DNA of 64,000 bases from Actinomadura sp. K4S16. GTDB lineage: Bacteria > Actinomycetota > Actinomycetes > Streptosporangiales > Streptosporangiaceae. Below, one piece after another: positions 1 to 8,272 of this stretch. Where the stretch lies: positions 186,001 to 250,000 of the forward strand of contig NZ_BDDE01000010.1 in assembly GCF_008327685.1 (NCBI RefSeq). Reading direction: 5' to 3'. Positions within the stretch are counted from its first letter, which is position 1. Each line of letters starts with the position of its first letter. The notes beneath the pieces were generated by a model. That model was not told where the DNA came from and did no database searches. It saw only the letters and a list, made by a program, of their open reading frames with translations. The translations under genes were made by a program, and so were the position numbers.

Positions 1-403
1 GCGCGTCGGTGCGGTCGGCCTCGCCGCTGACCGCGACGACGGGGCTGCGGTCGGCGGCCATGACGCTGGCTATCTCCATGACGGTGGCGTCGGCGTCCAC
101 GACGGGCAGCGCCTTGCGGTCCTCGACGAGGAGGTCCGCGACGGTCCTGTCGCCGAGCCTTGCGCACAGCTTGTCGGCGTGGCGCTCGTCGTAGACCCGG
201 GCCAGCGCGGGGTCGTCCCGGACGTGCGGCGGGATGATGGCCCGCAGGAGCCGCGAACCCGGGATCACCGCGACGGGGCGGCGGTCGGGGTCGACGACGA
301 TCAGCCCCGCGAGCGAATGCTCGGCCACGAGCCGGGCCGCGTCCAGGGCGCTGTCGTCCGGCGTGACGGTCGGGTAGTCGACGGCGAGGTCTCGTGCGCG
401 CAC
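1..403 (-). CDS. CBS-domain protein, 3' end outside window
   Basis: Reading leftwards from a GTG at 403 gives an uninterrupted frame of 134 codons that runs off the left edge. It contains two CBS-type repeats: one begins VRARDLAVDYPTV and includes LAGLIVVD, the other includes VADLLVEDRKALPVVD and ends near SPVVAVSG. CBS pairs bind adenine nucleotides and act as regulatory modules. The gene is divergent from the clcA-type gene, with a perfect palindrome (447-463) between them. The start is tentative because no clear ribosome binding site precedes the GTG. What follows the CBS pair cannot be seen, so this could be a stand-alone CBS protein or the N-terminus of a transporter or channel. Confidence 0.75.
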   Translation of the reverse strand, partial: MRARDLAVDYPTVTPDDSALDAARLVAEHSLAGLIVVDPDRRPVAVIPGSRLLRAIIPPHVRDDPALARVYDERHADKLCARLGDRTVADLLVEDRKALPVVDADATVMEIASVMAADRSPVVAVSGEADRTDA

Positions 404-446
404 GGCTCCAACGTAGCCGACCGCCCCGGACCCGAACCGGGCAGCG

Positions 447-463
447 TATTGCATAATGCAATA
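447..463. promoter_or_regulatory. 17-bp perfect palindrome, candidate operator
   Basis: TATTGCATAATGCAATA is an 8-bp perfect inverted repeat around one central A. It is AT-rich in a very GC-rich region and sits 35 bp before the clcA-type start and 44 bp before the divergent CBS gene. The geometry suggests the operator of a dimeric repressor such as a GntR- or MarR-type protein. That class assignment is inference; no regulator gene is adjacent. Confidence 0.5.
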
Positions 464-497
464 GTTAGCTCGGTGAACCGACGGAAGGGGCCGGTGA

Positions 498-2297
498 GTG
501 GGCGAGGGTTCGGCAGGGGAACGGATACCGGTCGAGGGCGGGGCGCGCGGCCTGCCGGCGAAGGTCCGCGAGACCCAGTGGGGCCTGGTCCTGCTGGCCT
601 TGCTGGTCGGATGCGGGGCCGGAGCGGGCGCCGTGGTCTTCCGCGAGCTCATCACCGCGTTCACCCACCTGTTGACGGGGCACGGCGACTACTCCGCGGC
701 CGGACGGGACGCGCATCCGCGGCTGCCGTGGTTGGGGCCGTTCTTCGTGCTCCTCGTGCCGGCGGTGGCGGGGCTGGTGTACGGGCCGCTGGTCCAGCGG
801 TTCGCCCCCGAGGCGCGCGGCCACGGCGTGCCGGAGGTCATGTTCGCCGTCGCGCAGCGGGGCGGGCGCATCGCCCCGCAGGTCGCGGTGGTCAAGTCCC
901 TGGCCTCGGCGCTGACCATCGGGGCGGGCGGCTCGGTGGGGCGCGAGGGGCCGATCGTGCAGATCGGCGCGGCGCTCGGCTCCACGCTGGGCCGCGTCGT
1001 GAGGGTCGCCGAGAACCGGTTGCGGATCCTGGTGGCCTGCGGCGCCGCCGGCGGCATCGCCGCGACCTTCAACGCGCCGCTGGCCGGGGTGTTCTTCGCG
1101 ATGGAGCTGATCCTGCGCGACTACACCGTCGAGTCGTTCGGCGTGGTGGTGCTGTCGAGCGTGACGGCCAGCGTGATCGGCCGGGCCGTGTTCGGCTCGG
1201 CCTCGTTCATGTCGCCGCCTGACTTCCACGTCGCCCACCCGGTCGAGTACCTCCTGTTCGCGCTGCTCGGCCTGCTCGGGGCCCTGGCCGGGGTCGGGTT
1301 CACCCGCGCCCTGTACACGGTGGAGGACGTGTGCGACACACTCTGGCGGGGGCCCGAATGGCTGCGGCCCGCCGCGGGCGGTCTGCTGCTGGGCGGCCTG
1401 CTGCTGGCCCTCCCGCAGATGTACGGCGTGGGCTACCCCGTGCTGCAGGACGCCGTGAACGGCCGCTATGTGATCGGGTTCCTGCTCCTGCTGCTCGTGG
1501 GCAAGATCCTCGCCACCAGCCTGACCATCGGGATCGGCGGTTCCGGCGGGGTGTTCGCGCCGAGCCTGTTCATGGGCGCGATGCTCGGCAGCGCCTTCGG
1601 CGCGGCGGCGCACCAACTCGCCCCCTCGGTCACCACCTCACCGGGCGCCTACGGGCTGGTGGGCATGGGCGCGGTGTTCGCCGGCGCCGCCCGGGCCCCG
1701 ATCACCGCCGTGGTGATCCTTTTCGAGCTGACCGGCGAGTACTCCATCATCCTGCCGATGATGACCGCGATCGTCGTGGCCGCCCTCGTCGGCCGGCACC
1801 TGTCGGACGACACCATCTACAGCCTCAAGCTCCGCCGCCGCGGCATCGACCTGGACGCCGCACCGGCCGACCCCCGCATGACCCGTCGCGTCGGCGGTGT
1901 GATGGACGCCGTCCCCGAGCCGCTGCCGGCCACGCTCGCCCTGGCGGACGCCTCCCGGCTGCTCGCCCTCTCCGAGCATGGTGCTCTGCCGGTTCTGGAC
2001 GGCCAAGGCGCCTACCAAGGGGTCGTCACCGCTCGTGCGGTCGCCGAAGCGCTGGCCGACACCGAGTCGCGGACGGACACCGGGCGCTCGCCGGCCGCCG
2101 GCGGTCTGGCGCAGATGCCCACGCCGCTGACCACGGACATGCCGCTCGTCGACGCCCTTCACGTCCTGACGTCCACGGACGGGACCGGCGTGCCCGTCCT
2201 GGACCCCGAACGCACCGTCCTCTCCGGCTGGATCACCCACCAGGCCGTCCTTCGAGCCCTCCACGCCCCCGAAGGGGCTCTGGGGGCGCAGGTGTGA
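498..2297 (+). CDS. clcA: ClC-type chloride channel/transporter with C-terminal CBS pair
   Basis: A 599-residue integral membrane protein of the ClC family, moving chloride (probably Cl-/H+ exchange) across the cytoplasmic membrane. The ClC signatures are visible: GSVGREGPIVQIG near residue 155, whose glutamate is the gating/proton residue in exchangers, and GSGGVFAPSLFMGAMLG near residue 350. Many hydrophobic segments span residues 25-450. The last 130 residues form a CBS pair (VGGVMDAVPEPLPATLALAD and later MPTPLTTDMPLVDAL). The GTG start at 498 has a GGAAGGGG sequence 8-14 bases upstream. A palindromic operator lies just before it. No DevR-type box was found here, so control may differ from the rest of the island. 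Confidence 0.9.
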   Translation: MGEGSAGERIPVEGGARGLPAKVRETQWGLVLLALLVGCGAGAGAVVFRELITAFTHLLTGHGDYSAAGRDAHPRLPWLGPFFVLLVPAVAGLVYGPLVQRFAPEARGHGVPEVMFAVAQRGGRIAPQVAVVKSLASALTIGAGGSVGREGPIVQIGAALGSTLGRVVRVAENRLRILVACGAAGGIAATFNAPLAGVFFAMELILRDYTVESFGVVVLSSVTASVIGRAVFGSASFMSPPDFHVAHPVEYLLFALLGLLGALAGVGFTRALYTVEDVCDTLWRGPEWLRPAAGGLLLGGLLLALPQMYGVGYPVLQDAVNGRYVIGFLLLLLVGKILATSLTIGIGGSGGVFAPSLFMGAMLGSAFGAAAHQLAPSVTTSPGAYGLVGMGAVFAGAARAPITAVVILFELTGEYSIILPMMTAIVVAALVGRHLSDDTIYSLKLRRRGIDLDAAPADPRMTRRVGGVMDAVPEPLPATLALADASRLLALSEHGALPVLDGQGAYQGVVTARAVAEALADTESRTDTGRSPAAGGLAQMPTPLTTDMPLVDALHVLTSTDGTGVPVLDPERTVLSGWITHQAVLRALHAPEGALGAQV

Positions 2298-2370
2298 GAG
2301 GGGGCGGCCTCGTCGCGTCCTGAGGACGGGAGGCGGTCCGGTTCCCCGCGCCGGTCGGCGGGGTGCGGCC

Positions 2371-2703
2371 TCAGCGGTCCGGTGCGTCCGGGTGCCGGGG
2401 GGCGGTGCGCAGGTCGAAGACCACGCGGCGCAGTTCGGCGATGGTGTCGTCCAGTACGGCCAGGGCCGCCTGGACGCCCTGGCCGGCACGCGGGTCCTGG
2501 ATGCGGGCCAGCGCGCCGTTCAGTTCGAGGCCGATGGCGAACAGCCGGCGGGTGATCTGGTCGGCGAGGTCGCGGGCCACGCGCTGCGCGTCGGAGCCCA
2601 GCTGCCGGGCGAGCGCATCGGCGGCCTGCTGGGCGGGCGGGGCACGGCCGGCGGCGTCACCCGATCCGTAGGCGCGCCCGGGCGCAGGTGACGGGTAGGT
2701 CAT
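2371..2703 (-). CDS. Truncated DevS-like dimerisation domain lacking the phospho-histidine
   Basis: A 110-residue protein whose residues 35-100 align with the HisKA_3 dimerisation/phosphoacceptor domain of DevS-type kinases. Here the block is RVARDLADQITRRLFAIG; DevS of this same window (60214-61935) has RIAKDLHDTVIQRLFATA. The phosphoacceptor His is replaced by Ala (DLHD to DLAD), there are no GAF sensor domains, and the ATPase domain is missing entirely. It cannot be a working kinase. The helical core is intact (LDDTIAELRRVVFDLR), so it could form a four-helix bundle with itself, with DevS, or with a receiver domain. The DevR-type box pair at 2831-2866 lies upstream, shared with the divergent Usp gene. 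Function is unknown. Confidence 0.7.
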   Translation of the reverse strand: MTYPSPAPGRAYGSGDAAGRAPPAQQAADALARQLGSDAQRVARDLADQITRRLFAIGLELNGALARIQDPRAGQGVQAALAVLDDTIAELRRVVFDLRTAPRHPDAPDR

Positions 2704-2830
2704 CTGGGAGAACTACCCGGACCGCGCCGCGAGCCACGCCCGCACTGCCCGAGTTTGTAGGCGTTTTGCCGACTCTGTCCACAATTCGGGGGCCCGCTCC
2801 ACGGCGGCCGGCGTCCGTGGTCGAAGCGGA

Positions 2831-2866
2831 GGGCCGAAGGTCCCCCGAACCGGGGACAGCGGCCCC
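2831..2866. promoter_or_regulatory. Two DevR-type boxes, centres 22 bp apart
   Basis: GGGCCGAAGGTCCC (2831-2844) and GGGACAGCGGCCCC (2853-2866) fit the GGGAC-N4-GTCCC/GGCCC pattern. They lie 60-95 bp before the Usp start at 2926 and about 130 bp before the leftward gene starting at 2703. Confidence 0.65.
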
Positions 2867-2925
2867 TACCTGCGCCTTCTCCTCGCCGGGAAGGCTGGAC
2901 GCACCGACAGGGGGAGGGATCGGCC

Positions 2926-3864
2926 ATGAACGATCGAGAGAGGACGGGCACCGTCCTGGTCGGATACGACGGGTCGCCCGCCGCCGACGAGGCGCTCCGC
3001 TGGGGGGTGCGGGAGGCTCTGTCCCGCCGCCTGCCCCTCACGGTCTGCCACGCCTGGCACTGGCCCTATCCGTTGCGTCTGCCGGACAAGGACACCCTGG
3101 AGGTCCTCCGCGGCGCGGGGGCCATCGTGGCGGACGACGGCGTGCGCAAGGCCCACGGCCTCGCCGAGGGCCTGGACGTCCGCTGGCGCCTGGACCGGGG
3201 GTGGGCCTCGGCCGTGCTGCTGGAGGCGTCCCGCGAGGCCGACATGGTCGTGCTCGGCTCGCGTGGGCACGGCGGGTTCGAGGGACTCTCGGTGGGCTCC
3301 ACCGCGGTCCAGGTGGCGTCCCATGCCGATCGCCCGGTCATCGTCGTCCGGCCGGACCTGCCGCCCGCACGACCGGACGGCGAGCGGCTCGTCGTCGGGG
3401 TGGACGGCTCGCCGGGCGCCGAGTCGGCCATCGGCTTCGCCTTCGAGGAGGCCGCGCTGCGCGGCGCGTCCGTCACGGCCGTGTGCAGCTGGTGGGACCC
3501 CTCCGCGTTCCGCGGACCGGACCGCGTCCCCTTCAGCGATCCCGAGGTGATCAGGCGCGAGGCCATGGCGCGGTTCGAGGAGGACATCGCCCCCTGGCGG
3601 ACCCGGTACCCGCAGGTGCGGCTGGAGACCGAGTTCATGGTCGACACTCCGCGGCGGGCCCTGCTCGGCGCCGCCCACGGCGCGGCGCTGCTGGTCATGG
3701 GCGCGCGCGGGATCGGCGCCGGACCCCAGACGCTCCTGGGCCCGGTCACCCAGGCCGCGCTGCAGGAAGCGCCCTGCCCGGTGGCGGTGGTGCCCGCGCA
3801 GGGGACCGGACGCGGCAGGACGCCCGAGGCAGCGGGCGCCTCGGCGCGCGGCGGGACGGTCTGA
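2926..3864 (+). CDS. Tandem-domain universal stress protein (UspA family)
   Basis: A 312-residue cytoplasmic protein with two Usp domains (about residues 5-145 and 155-295). The first domain has the full ATP-binding loop GSRGHGGFEGLSVGS. In the second the loop reads GARGIGAGPQTLLGPV, with GP where GS is expected, so nucleotide binding there is doubtful. Each half starts with the usual strand and Asp (VLVGYDGS, VVGVDGS). Tandem Usp such as Rv2005c and Rv2623 are DosR-regulon members linked to entry into dormancy; a role in ATP-dependent stress signalling is inferred from the family. Paired DevR-type boxes lie directly upstream. The ATG is preceded by GGGAGGG. Confidence 0.9.
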   Translation: MNDRERTGTVLVGYDGSPAADEALRWGVREALSRRLPLTVCHAWHWPYPLRLPDKDTLEVLRGAGAIVADDGVRKAHGLAEGLDVRWRLDRGWASAVLLEASREADMVVLGSRGHGGFEGLSVGSTAVQVASHADRPVIVVRPDLPPARPDGERLVVGVDGSPGAESAIGFAFEEAALRGASVTAVCSWWDPSAFRGPDRVPFSDPEVIRREAMARFEEDIAPWRTRYPQVRLETEFMVDTPRRALLGAAHGAALLVMGARGIGAGPQTLLGPVTQAALQEAPCPVAVVPAQGTGRGRTPEAAGASARGGTV

Positions 3865-3880
3865 AGAGCCCGAACACGCG

Positions 3881-4735
3881 TCACGCGGGCCGGGCGATGA
3901 GGACCGGACGGCCGCACCGGTGGATCACCGTGTAGGCGACCGATCCAAGCGGCATGAGCGGGTCCCTGTGGTCATGAGGGCCGACCACGACGAGCTGGGC
4001 GCCGGCCGAGACCTGGAGCAGGGCCTTCCTGGGGCTGTCGTTGACCACCTCGGCGGTGACCTGGACCTCGGGGAACCGGGTCCGCCAGTCGGCCAGCGCC
4101 TCCTCGATCCGCGCCTCCGCCGCCTGCCGGTGGTGCCGCAGGAGCGCGGCGAGCTCGGCGGAGTGCACCGGATCGGGGACCTGGAAGAACCGGAAGGCGT
4201 GGACGACCCGCAGCGGCGCCCGCCAGAGCGCCGCCTCACGGAAGGCCTCGGCCAGCACCGCCCCGGTGGACGGCCCGTCCACGCCGGCGACGATCTCGGC
4301 ATGGCCGGTGGTCGGCTCGCGCAGGGCCGGCGCGAGCGCCACCGAGACCGGCGCGTGCGCCGCCACCTTGAAGGCCACGGAGCCGAGGACGAGGCCGGCG
4401 AGGCCGCCGCTGCCACGGGTGCCGACGACCACCAGCCCCGCGTCCCGGGCGCGCGCGACCAGCGCGCTCGCCGCGTCGTCGACGACCAGTTCGCTCGACG
4501 TCTCGACGCCCTCCATGCGCCTGCGCACCCGCTCCTCGGCCTCGTCCAGCAACCGCCGCGCCGCACCCCACTCGGGCTCCTGCTCGATGCCGGGAGCCGT
4601 GCCGCCGCGGACCTGCGGGAGGGCGTGCAGGAGGCGGAGGGCGACCCTGCGGACCCTGGCCTCGCCGGCCGCCCAGTCCAGCGCCCGGGTGCCGGTCTCG
4701 GACCCGTCCACCCCCACCAAGATCGGACCGTTCAC
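3881..4735 (-). CDS. Tandem-domain universal stress protein
   Basis: A 284-residue protein with two Usp domains. Domain 1 carries a canonical ATP loop, GTRGSGGLAGLVLGS. Domain 2 has GPHDHRDPLMPLGS, which keeps the terminal GS but loses the G-rich first part. It is convergent with the preceding Usp gene (16-bp gap) and downstream of the phosphoribosyltransferase on the same strand. No good DevR-type box was seen in 4736-4876. It may be read through from the upstream gene, although a hairpin sits between them. Confidence 0.88.
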   Translation of the reverse strand: MNGPILVGVDGSETGTRALDWAAGEARVRRVALRLLHALPQVRGGTAPGIEQEPEWGAARRLLDEAEERVRRRMEGVETSSELVVDDAASALVARARDAGLVVVGTRGSGGLAGLVLGSVAFKVAAHAPVSVALAPALREPTTGHAEIVAGVDGPSTGAVLAEAFREAALWRAPLRVVHAFRFFQVPDPVHSAELAALLRHHRQAAEARIEEALADWRTRFPEVQVTAEVVNDSPRKALLQVSAGAQLVVVGPHDHRDPLMPLGSVAYTVIHRCGRPVLIARPA

Positions 4736-4847
4736 AACAATCCCCCCAACCGCGAGTCCGCGCCGCGTACCTGCGAGGACACCGCCTCAACGAGATGCTG
4801 CCCCGTTCCGCCCCCCGGAAAAGGACCGCGCTCCCCGCGGGCGGGTC

Positions 4848-4878
4848 GAGCCCGCCCCGGCGCGCCGGGGGCGGGCTC
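4848..4878 (-). terminator. GC-rich hairpin at the end of the phosphoribosyltransferase gene
   Basis: GAGCCCGCCCCGGCG at 4848-4862 pairs with 4863-4878 with one bulged base. The outer arm reaches the stop codon of the leftward gene. There is no clear U-tract, so it acts either as a weak terminator or as an mRNA 3' stabiliser. Confidence 0.5.
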
Positions 4879-5515
4879 ATGCCGTGTGCTCGGCCGCCCG
4901 TTCGAGCAGCCGGGCGGACTCGGCCTCGGAGACCGGCGCGAAGTCCAGGTAGAAGTCGCTCGCGGCGACGAAGAACGTCGGCGAGAGCGGGCAGACCACC
5001 TCGTCGGCGACGGTCCACAGGCGGTCGAGCGTGGCGGGCGCCGCCGCGGGCACGGCGAAGACGACCCGCCCCGCGCCCTGCGCACGGGCGTCGCGGCACG
5101 CTGCCTCCGCGACCGGGCGGGAGGCCGCGCCGTCGTCGACGACGATGACGTCCCGGCCGGCCAGCGGCAGGCGCGGGCGCCCCCCGCGCAGCCGGAGCCC
5201 GAGCGCCCGCGCCTCGACGCGGGCGGCCCGTTCCAGCTCCCCGATCCGCCCCTCGCCGGCCGCGGACCGCCGGACGGCGTCCTCGTCCAGGACGCGCGCC
5301 CGGCCCTCGCCGACCGCGCCCACGACGCCGGGAATCCCCGGGACGGCGAACTCGCGCACCACCAGCACGTCCAACGCGCAGCCGAGCAGCGCGGCGGCCT
5401 CGGCCGCCACGAGGACACCGCCCCCCGCGAGGCCCAGGACCCGCACGTCCCCGCCCGTGTACCGCCGCAGGTTCGCAACGAGCTGCCGTCCCGCGTCCCG
5501 CCGATCGGAGTACAT
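4877..5515 (-). CDS. Phosphoribosyltransferase-fold protein with degenerate PRPP loop
   Basis: A 212-residue type I PRTase-like protein starting MYSDRRDAGRQL, the usual opening of this family; similar domains occur in the DosR-regulon proteins Rv0571c and Rv2030c. The ATG at 5515 has GAGG eight bases upstream and is preferred over a longer in-frame start at 5554. The PRPP site normally reads VDDGxATGxT; here it is VVDDGAASRPVAEAA, so the acidic pair is kept but the TG-A/S-T phosphate-binding part is gone. Catalysis is therefore uncertain. A DevR-type box pair lies 64-99 bp upstream. The substrate is unknown. Confidence 0.8.
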   Translation of the reverse strand: MYSDRRDAGRQLVANLRRYTGGDVRVLGLAGGGVLVAAEAAALLGCALDVLVVREFAVPGIPGVVGAVGEGRARVLDEDAVRRSAAGEGRIGELERAARVEARALGLRLRGGRPRLPLAGRDVIVVDDGAASRPVAEAACRDARAQGAGRVVFAVPAAAPATLDRLWTVADEVVCPLSPTFFVAASDFYLDFAPVSEAESARLLERAAEHTA

Positions 5516-5578
5516 CGCCCCCACCTCGCTCCTGGCCGTTCCACCCACCAGCATCCGGTGCGGGCCTCCGGCGTTCCA

Positions 5579-5614
5579 GGGCGCATCGGCCCGCCTCGGC
5601 CCGACCTTCGTCCC
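5579..5614. promoter_or_regulatory. Two DevR-type boxes, centres 22 bp apart
   Basis: GGGCGCATCGGCCC (5579-5592) and CCGACCTTCGTCCC (5601-5614) lie 64-99 bp before the leftward phosphoribosyltransferase start at 5515, between it and the end of the acyl carrier protein gene. Confidence 0.6.
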
Positions 5615-5638
5615 GGCCCCGCCGAGGGCCCGCGGGCG

Positions 5639-5881
5639 TCAGGTGCGGCGGGTCAGGTAGGCGACGCAGCCGTCCAGGGTGGCCAGCTCCGGGTAGTCGT
5701 CCTCGTCGATGCGCAGGCCCGAGCCGTCGCTCAGCCCCTCGACGAAGCCGAGGAAGTCGAGCGAGTCGAGGCCGAGGTCCTCGCGCAGGTCGGCGTCCCC
5801 GCCGACGGTCGCGGCGTCGACGTCGGGGGCCGCCTTCTCCAGCGAGCGGGCGGCCAGGTCGCGTGCCTCTCGGGGTGTCAT
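5639..5881 (-). CDS. Acyl carrier protein
   Basis: An 80-residue ACP: helix 1 (REARDLAARSLEKAA), then the modification motif LREDLGLDSLDFLGF, whose Ser in DSL receives the 4'-phosphopantetheine arm, then the acidic helix FVEGLSDG. It is the last gene of a six-gene leftward operon, and its ATG overlaps the E2 stop as ATGA. An ACP here is unusual: in this setting it could accept acyl groups from the acyl-CoA synthetase or from the lipoyl domain of E2. That link is inference from position only. Confidence 0.88.
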   Translation of the reverse strand: MTPREARDLAARSLEKAAPDVDAATVGGDADLREDLGLDSLDFLGFVEGLSDGSGLRIDEDDYPELATLDGCVAYLTRRT

Positions 5882-7251
5882 AGCTCCTCCGGGCTCTGCA
5901 GCAGCCGGTCCACGGCCTCCAGGAGGCGCGCGCCCGTGTGGCCGTCGGTGGCCCTGTGGTCGGCGGCCAGCGTGGCGGTGACCACCGGGCGGACGCCCAG
6001 CAGCCCGTCCACCGCCCACGGCCGCTGGACGATCCTGCCGAAGCCGAGCAGGGCCACCTGCGGCGGGAAGATGACGCCGGTCACCGACTCCACGCCCCGG
6101 TCGCCCAGGTTGGTGACGGTGATCGTCGCGTCGCTCAGCTCGGACCCGCGCAGCCGGCCCGTCCGGGCGCGGACGAGCATCTCCTTCAGCGCGGCCATCA
6201 GGTCGTCCAGGGACAGCTCGTCGGCGCCGCGCAGGGTCGGTGTCACCAGCCCGCCGCCGCGCAGCGCGGTGACGATGCCGAGGTGGACGCCCTCTCCGGG
6301 GACGAACGCCTCGTCGAGCCAGTGGCCGTTGAGTTCGGGGACCTCCCGCGCCGCCAGCGCACCGGCCTTGAGCAGCAGCGCGGCCGGGAGGATCCGCCCC
6401 GACACCGGGAGTTCGCGGTTGCGCGCCTGGAGCCAGGCCGTCGCGGCGCCCATGTCGATGGTGGTGCCGAGGTAGTAGTGCGGGATCTCGCGCTTGCTCC
6501 GGGCCATCAGCTCGCCGATCGCCCGCCGCATCGCGGCCTGCTTGTCCGCCGCCGCGGGCCGTGCGGGGGCCGCCCTCCGCGGTTCGGCGGCCGGGTGCGG
6601 TTCGGCGGCGGGGTGCGCTTCGGCGGCCGGGCGCGGGCCGCCCGCAGCGGCGCGGACGTCGTCGGCCCGGATGGCGCCGTGGGCACCCGACCCGCGCACC
6701 CGGCCCAGGTCGACGTCGAGCTCGCCGGCGATCCGGCGGGCCAGGGGCGACGCCTTCGGCCGGCCCGCCGGGCGGGTCGCCCTCTCGACGTCGGCGCGAA
6801 TGATCCTGCCGTCGTGCCCCGTGCCGTGCACCGACGCCAGGTCGACGCCCCGCTCCTCGGCGAGGCGCCGGACGAGCGGGGTCGCCGCCCGCCGGTGCGC
6901 GGGAGCACGGGACGGCTTCCTCCGCTCCCGCGCCGGGCCCGCCGCGGGCGCCGCGGCGCCGGACGGCTCGGGAGCGGCGGGAGGGGCGGGAGGGAGCGCG
7001 CCGCCCGGCGGCGCCGCCGTCGAGCTCAGCCGGGCGAGCGGGGTCCCGACCGGCACGCTGGCGCCGGGCTCGACGAGGAGGGCGTCGACCACGCCGTCGT
7101 CGAAGCACTCGACCTCGATGTCGGCCTTGTCGGTCTCGACGACGGCGACGGTGTCGCCCCTGTGCACCCGGTCTCCGGGCTTGACCAGCCATTCGGTGAG
7201 GGTGCCGCGGTCCATGTCGGCGCCGAGGGAGGGCATCGTGAAGTCAGGCAT
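5878..7251 (-). CDS. 2-oxoacid dehydrogenase E2 (dihydrolipoamide acyltransferase) with two E3-binding-type motifs
   Basis: A 457-residue E2 chain. Residues 1-76 form a lipoyl domain with the lipoylated Lys in [11 protein letters not shown] (Lys42). After an Ala/Pro linker come two peripheral-subunit-binding motifs, [15 protein letters not shown] (about residues 122-158) and [15 protein letters not shown] (about 163-200); most E2 chains have one. The acyltransferase domain fills the C-terminal 230 residues and ends with the active-site motif [11 protein letters not shown] (HxxxDG). It transfers the acyl group from E1 to CoA. The start overlaps the E1-beta stop by 8 bases. Pyruvate, acetoin or branched-chain substrates are all possible. 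Confidence 0.9.
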   Translation of the reverse strand: MPDFTMPSLGADMDRGTLTEWLVKPGDRVHRGDTVAVVETDKADIEVECFDDGVVDALLVEPGASVPVGTPLARLSSTAAPPGGALPPAPPAAPEPSGAAAPAAGPARERRKPSRAPAHRRAATPLVRRLAEERGVDLASVHGTGHDGRIIRADVERATRPAGRPKASPLARRIAGELDVDLGRVRGSGAHGAIRADDVRAAAGGPRPAAEAHPAAEPHPAAEPRRAAPARPAAADKQAAMRRAIGELMARSKREIPHYYLGTTIDMGAATAWLQARNRELPVSGRILPAALLLKAGALAAREVPELNGHWLDEAFVPGEGVHLGIVTALRGGGLVTPTLRGADELSLDDLMAALKEMLVRARTGRLRGSELSDATITVTNLGDRGVESVTGVIFPPQVALLGFGRIVQRPWAVDGLLGVRPVVTATLAADHRATDGHTGARLLEAVDRLLQSPEEL

Positions 7252-8272
7252 CGCCGCTCACCACCCGGTGCGCGGCGGCGACGACGTCGTCCGGCTGCGG
7301 CAGCGCGGCCTCCTCCAGGTGCCGGGGGTAGGGGATGGGGATCTCGGCGCCGCAGACGCGGGCGACGGGCGCGTCGAGGTCGTAGAACACCTGCTCGGTG
7401 ATGCGGGCGCTGATCTCCGCGGACAGGCTCCCCGACCGCCACGCCTCGTCCACGACCACGGCGCGGTGGGTGCGGCGGACCGAGTCCATGATCGTGGCGT
7501 CGTCCAGCGGGCGCAGCGACCGCAGGTCGACGACCTCGGCCTCGACGCCCTCGGCGGCGAGCGTCTCGGCGGCCTCCAGGGTCTTGTGAAGGGTCCCGCC
7601 GTAGGTGATCAGGCTGACGTCCGCGCCGGCCCGGCGCACCGCCGCGCGGTCGATGTCCACCGCGCCCGCGCCTGGCGGCAGCTCGCCGGACATCCCGTAC
7701 AGCGACCCGTGCTCGAAGAGCAGCACGGGATCGGGGTCCTCCAGCGCGGTCCACAGCATGCCGCGGGCGTCCTCCAGGGTCGCGGGGGCGACGATCCGCA
7801 GGCCGGGGATGTGGGTGTACCAGCCTTCGAGGCTGTGCGAGTGCTGGGCGGCCAGCTGCCGGCCCGCCCCGGTGGTCATCCGGATGACCAGCGGGACGCC
7901 GAACTGCCCGCCGGACATGTGCGACAGCGTCGCCGCGTTGTTGAGGATCTGGTCCAGCGCGAGCAGGCTGAAGTTGACCGTCATGATCTCCACGACGGGG
8001 CGCATCCCGGCGAGGGCCGCGCCGATGCCCGCGCCGACGAACGCCGACTCCGACAGGGGCGTGTCGCGGATCCGCTCGGGCCCGAACTCCTCCAGCAGGC
8101 CGAGGCTGACCGCGAAGCAGCCGCCGTAGCGCCCCACGTCCTCGCCCATCAGGAACACGCGCTCGTCCTTCGCCAGCGCCTCCCGCAGGGCCGCCCGCAT
8201 GGCTTCGCGGTACGTGGTCCCGCCGTGCTCGGCGGGCGCGGGCGCGCCGGACCGCGCCTGGGTGGTGGTCAT
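7244..8272 (-). CDS. 2-oxoacid dehydrogenase E1 component, beta subunit
   Basis: A 342-residue E1-beta of the alpha2-beta2 type. Family hallmarks include [27 protein letters not shown], the conserved [17 protein letters not shown] and [15 protein letters not shown], followed by the transketolase C-terminal domain with [15 protein letters not shown]. With E1-alpha it decarboxylates a 2-oxoacid using thiamine diphosphate. Its ATG shares one base with the E1-alpha stop (TGATG), indicating translational coupling. No E3 (dihydrolipoamide dehydrogenase) gene is nearby, so the complex must borrow one. Confidence 0.92.
   Translation of the reverse strand: MTTTQARSGAPAPAEHGGTTYREAMRAALREALAKDERVFLMGEDVGRYGGCFAVSLGLLEEFGPERIRDTPLSESAFVGAGIGAALAGMRPVVEIMTVNFSLLALDQILNNAATLSHMSGGQFGVPLVIRMTTGAGRQLAAQHSHSLEGWYTHIPGLRIVAPATLEDARGMLWTALEDPDPVLLFEHGSLYGMSGELPPGAGAVDIDRAAVRRAGADVSLITYGGTLHKTLEAAETLAAEGVEAEVVDLRSLRPLDDATIMDSVRRTHRAVVVDEAWRSGSLSAEISARITEQVFYDLDAPVARVCGAEIPIPYPRHLEEAALPQPDDVVAAAHRVVSGDA

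Noticed and set aside
4736..4847. DevR-type box for the Usp gene at 3881-4735
   Set aside because: Only a fragment (AGGACCGCGCTCCC-like) is visible; its arms are too degenerate to call.
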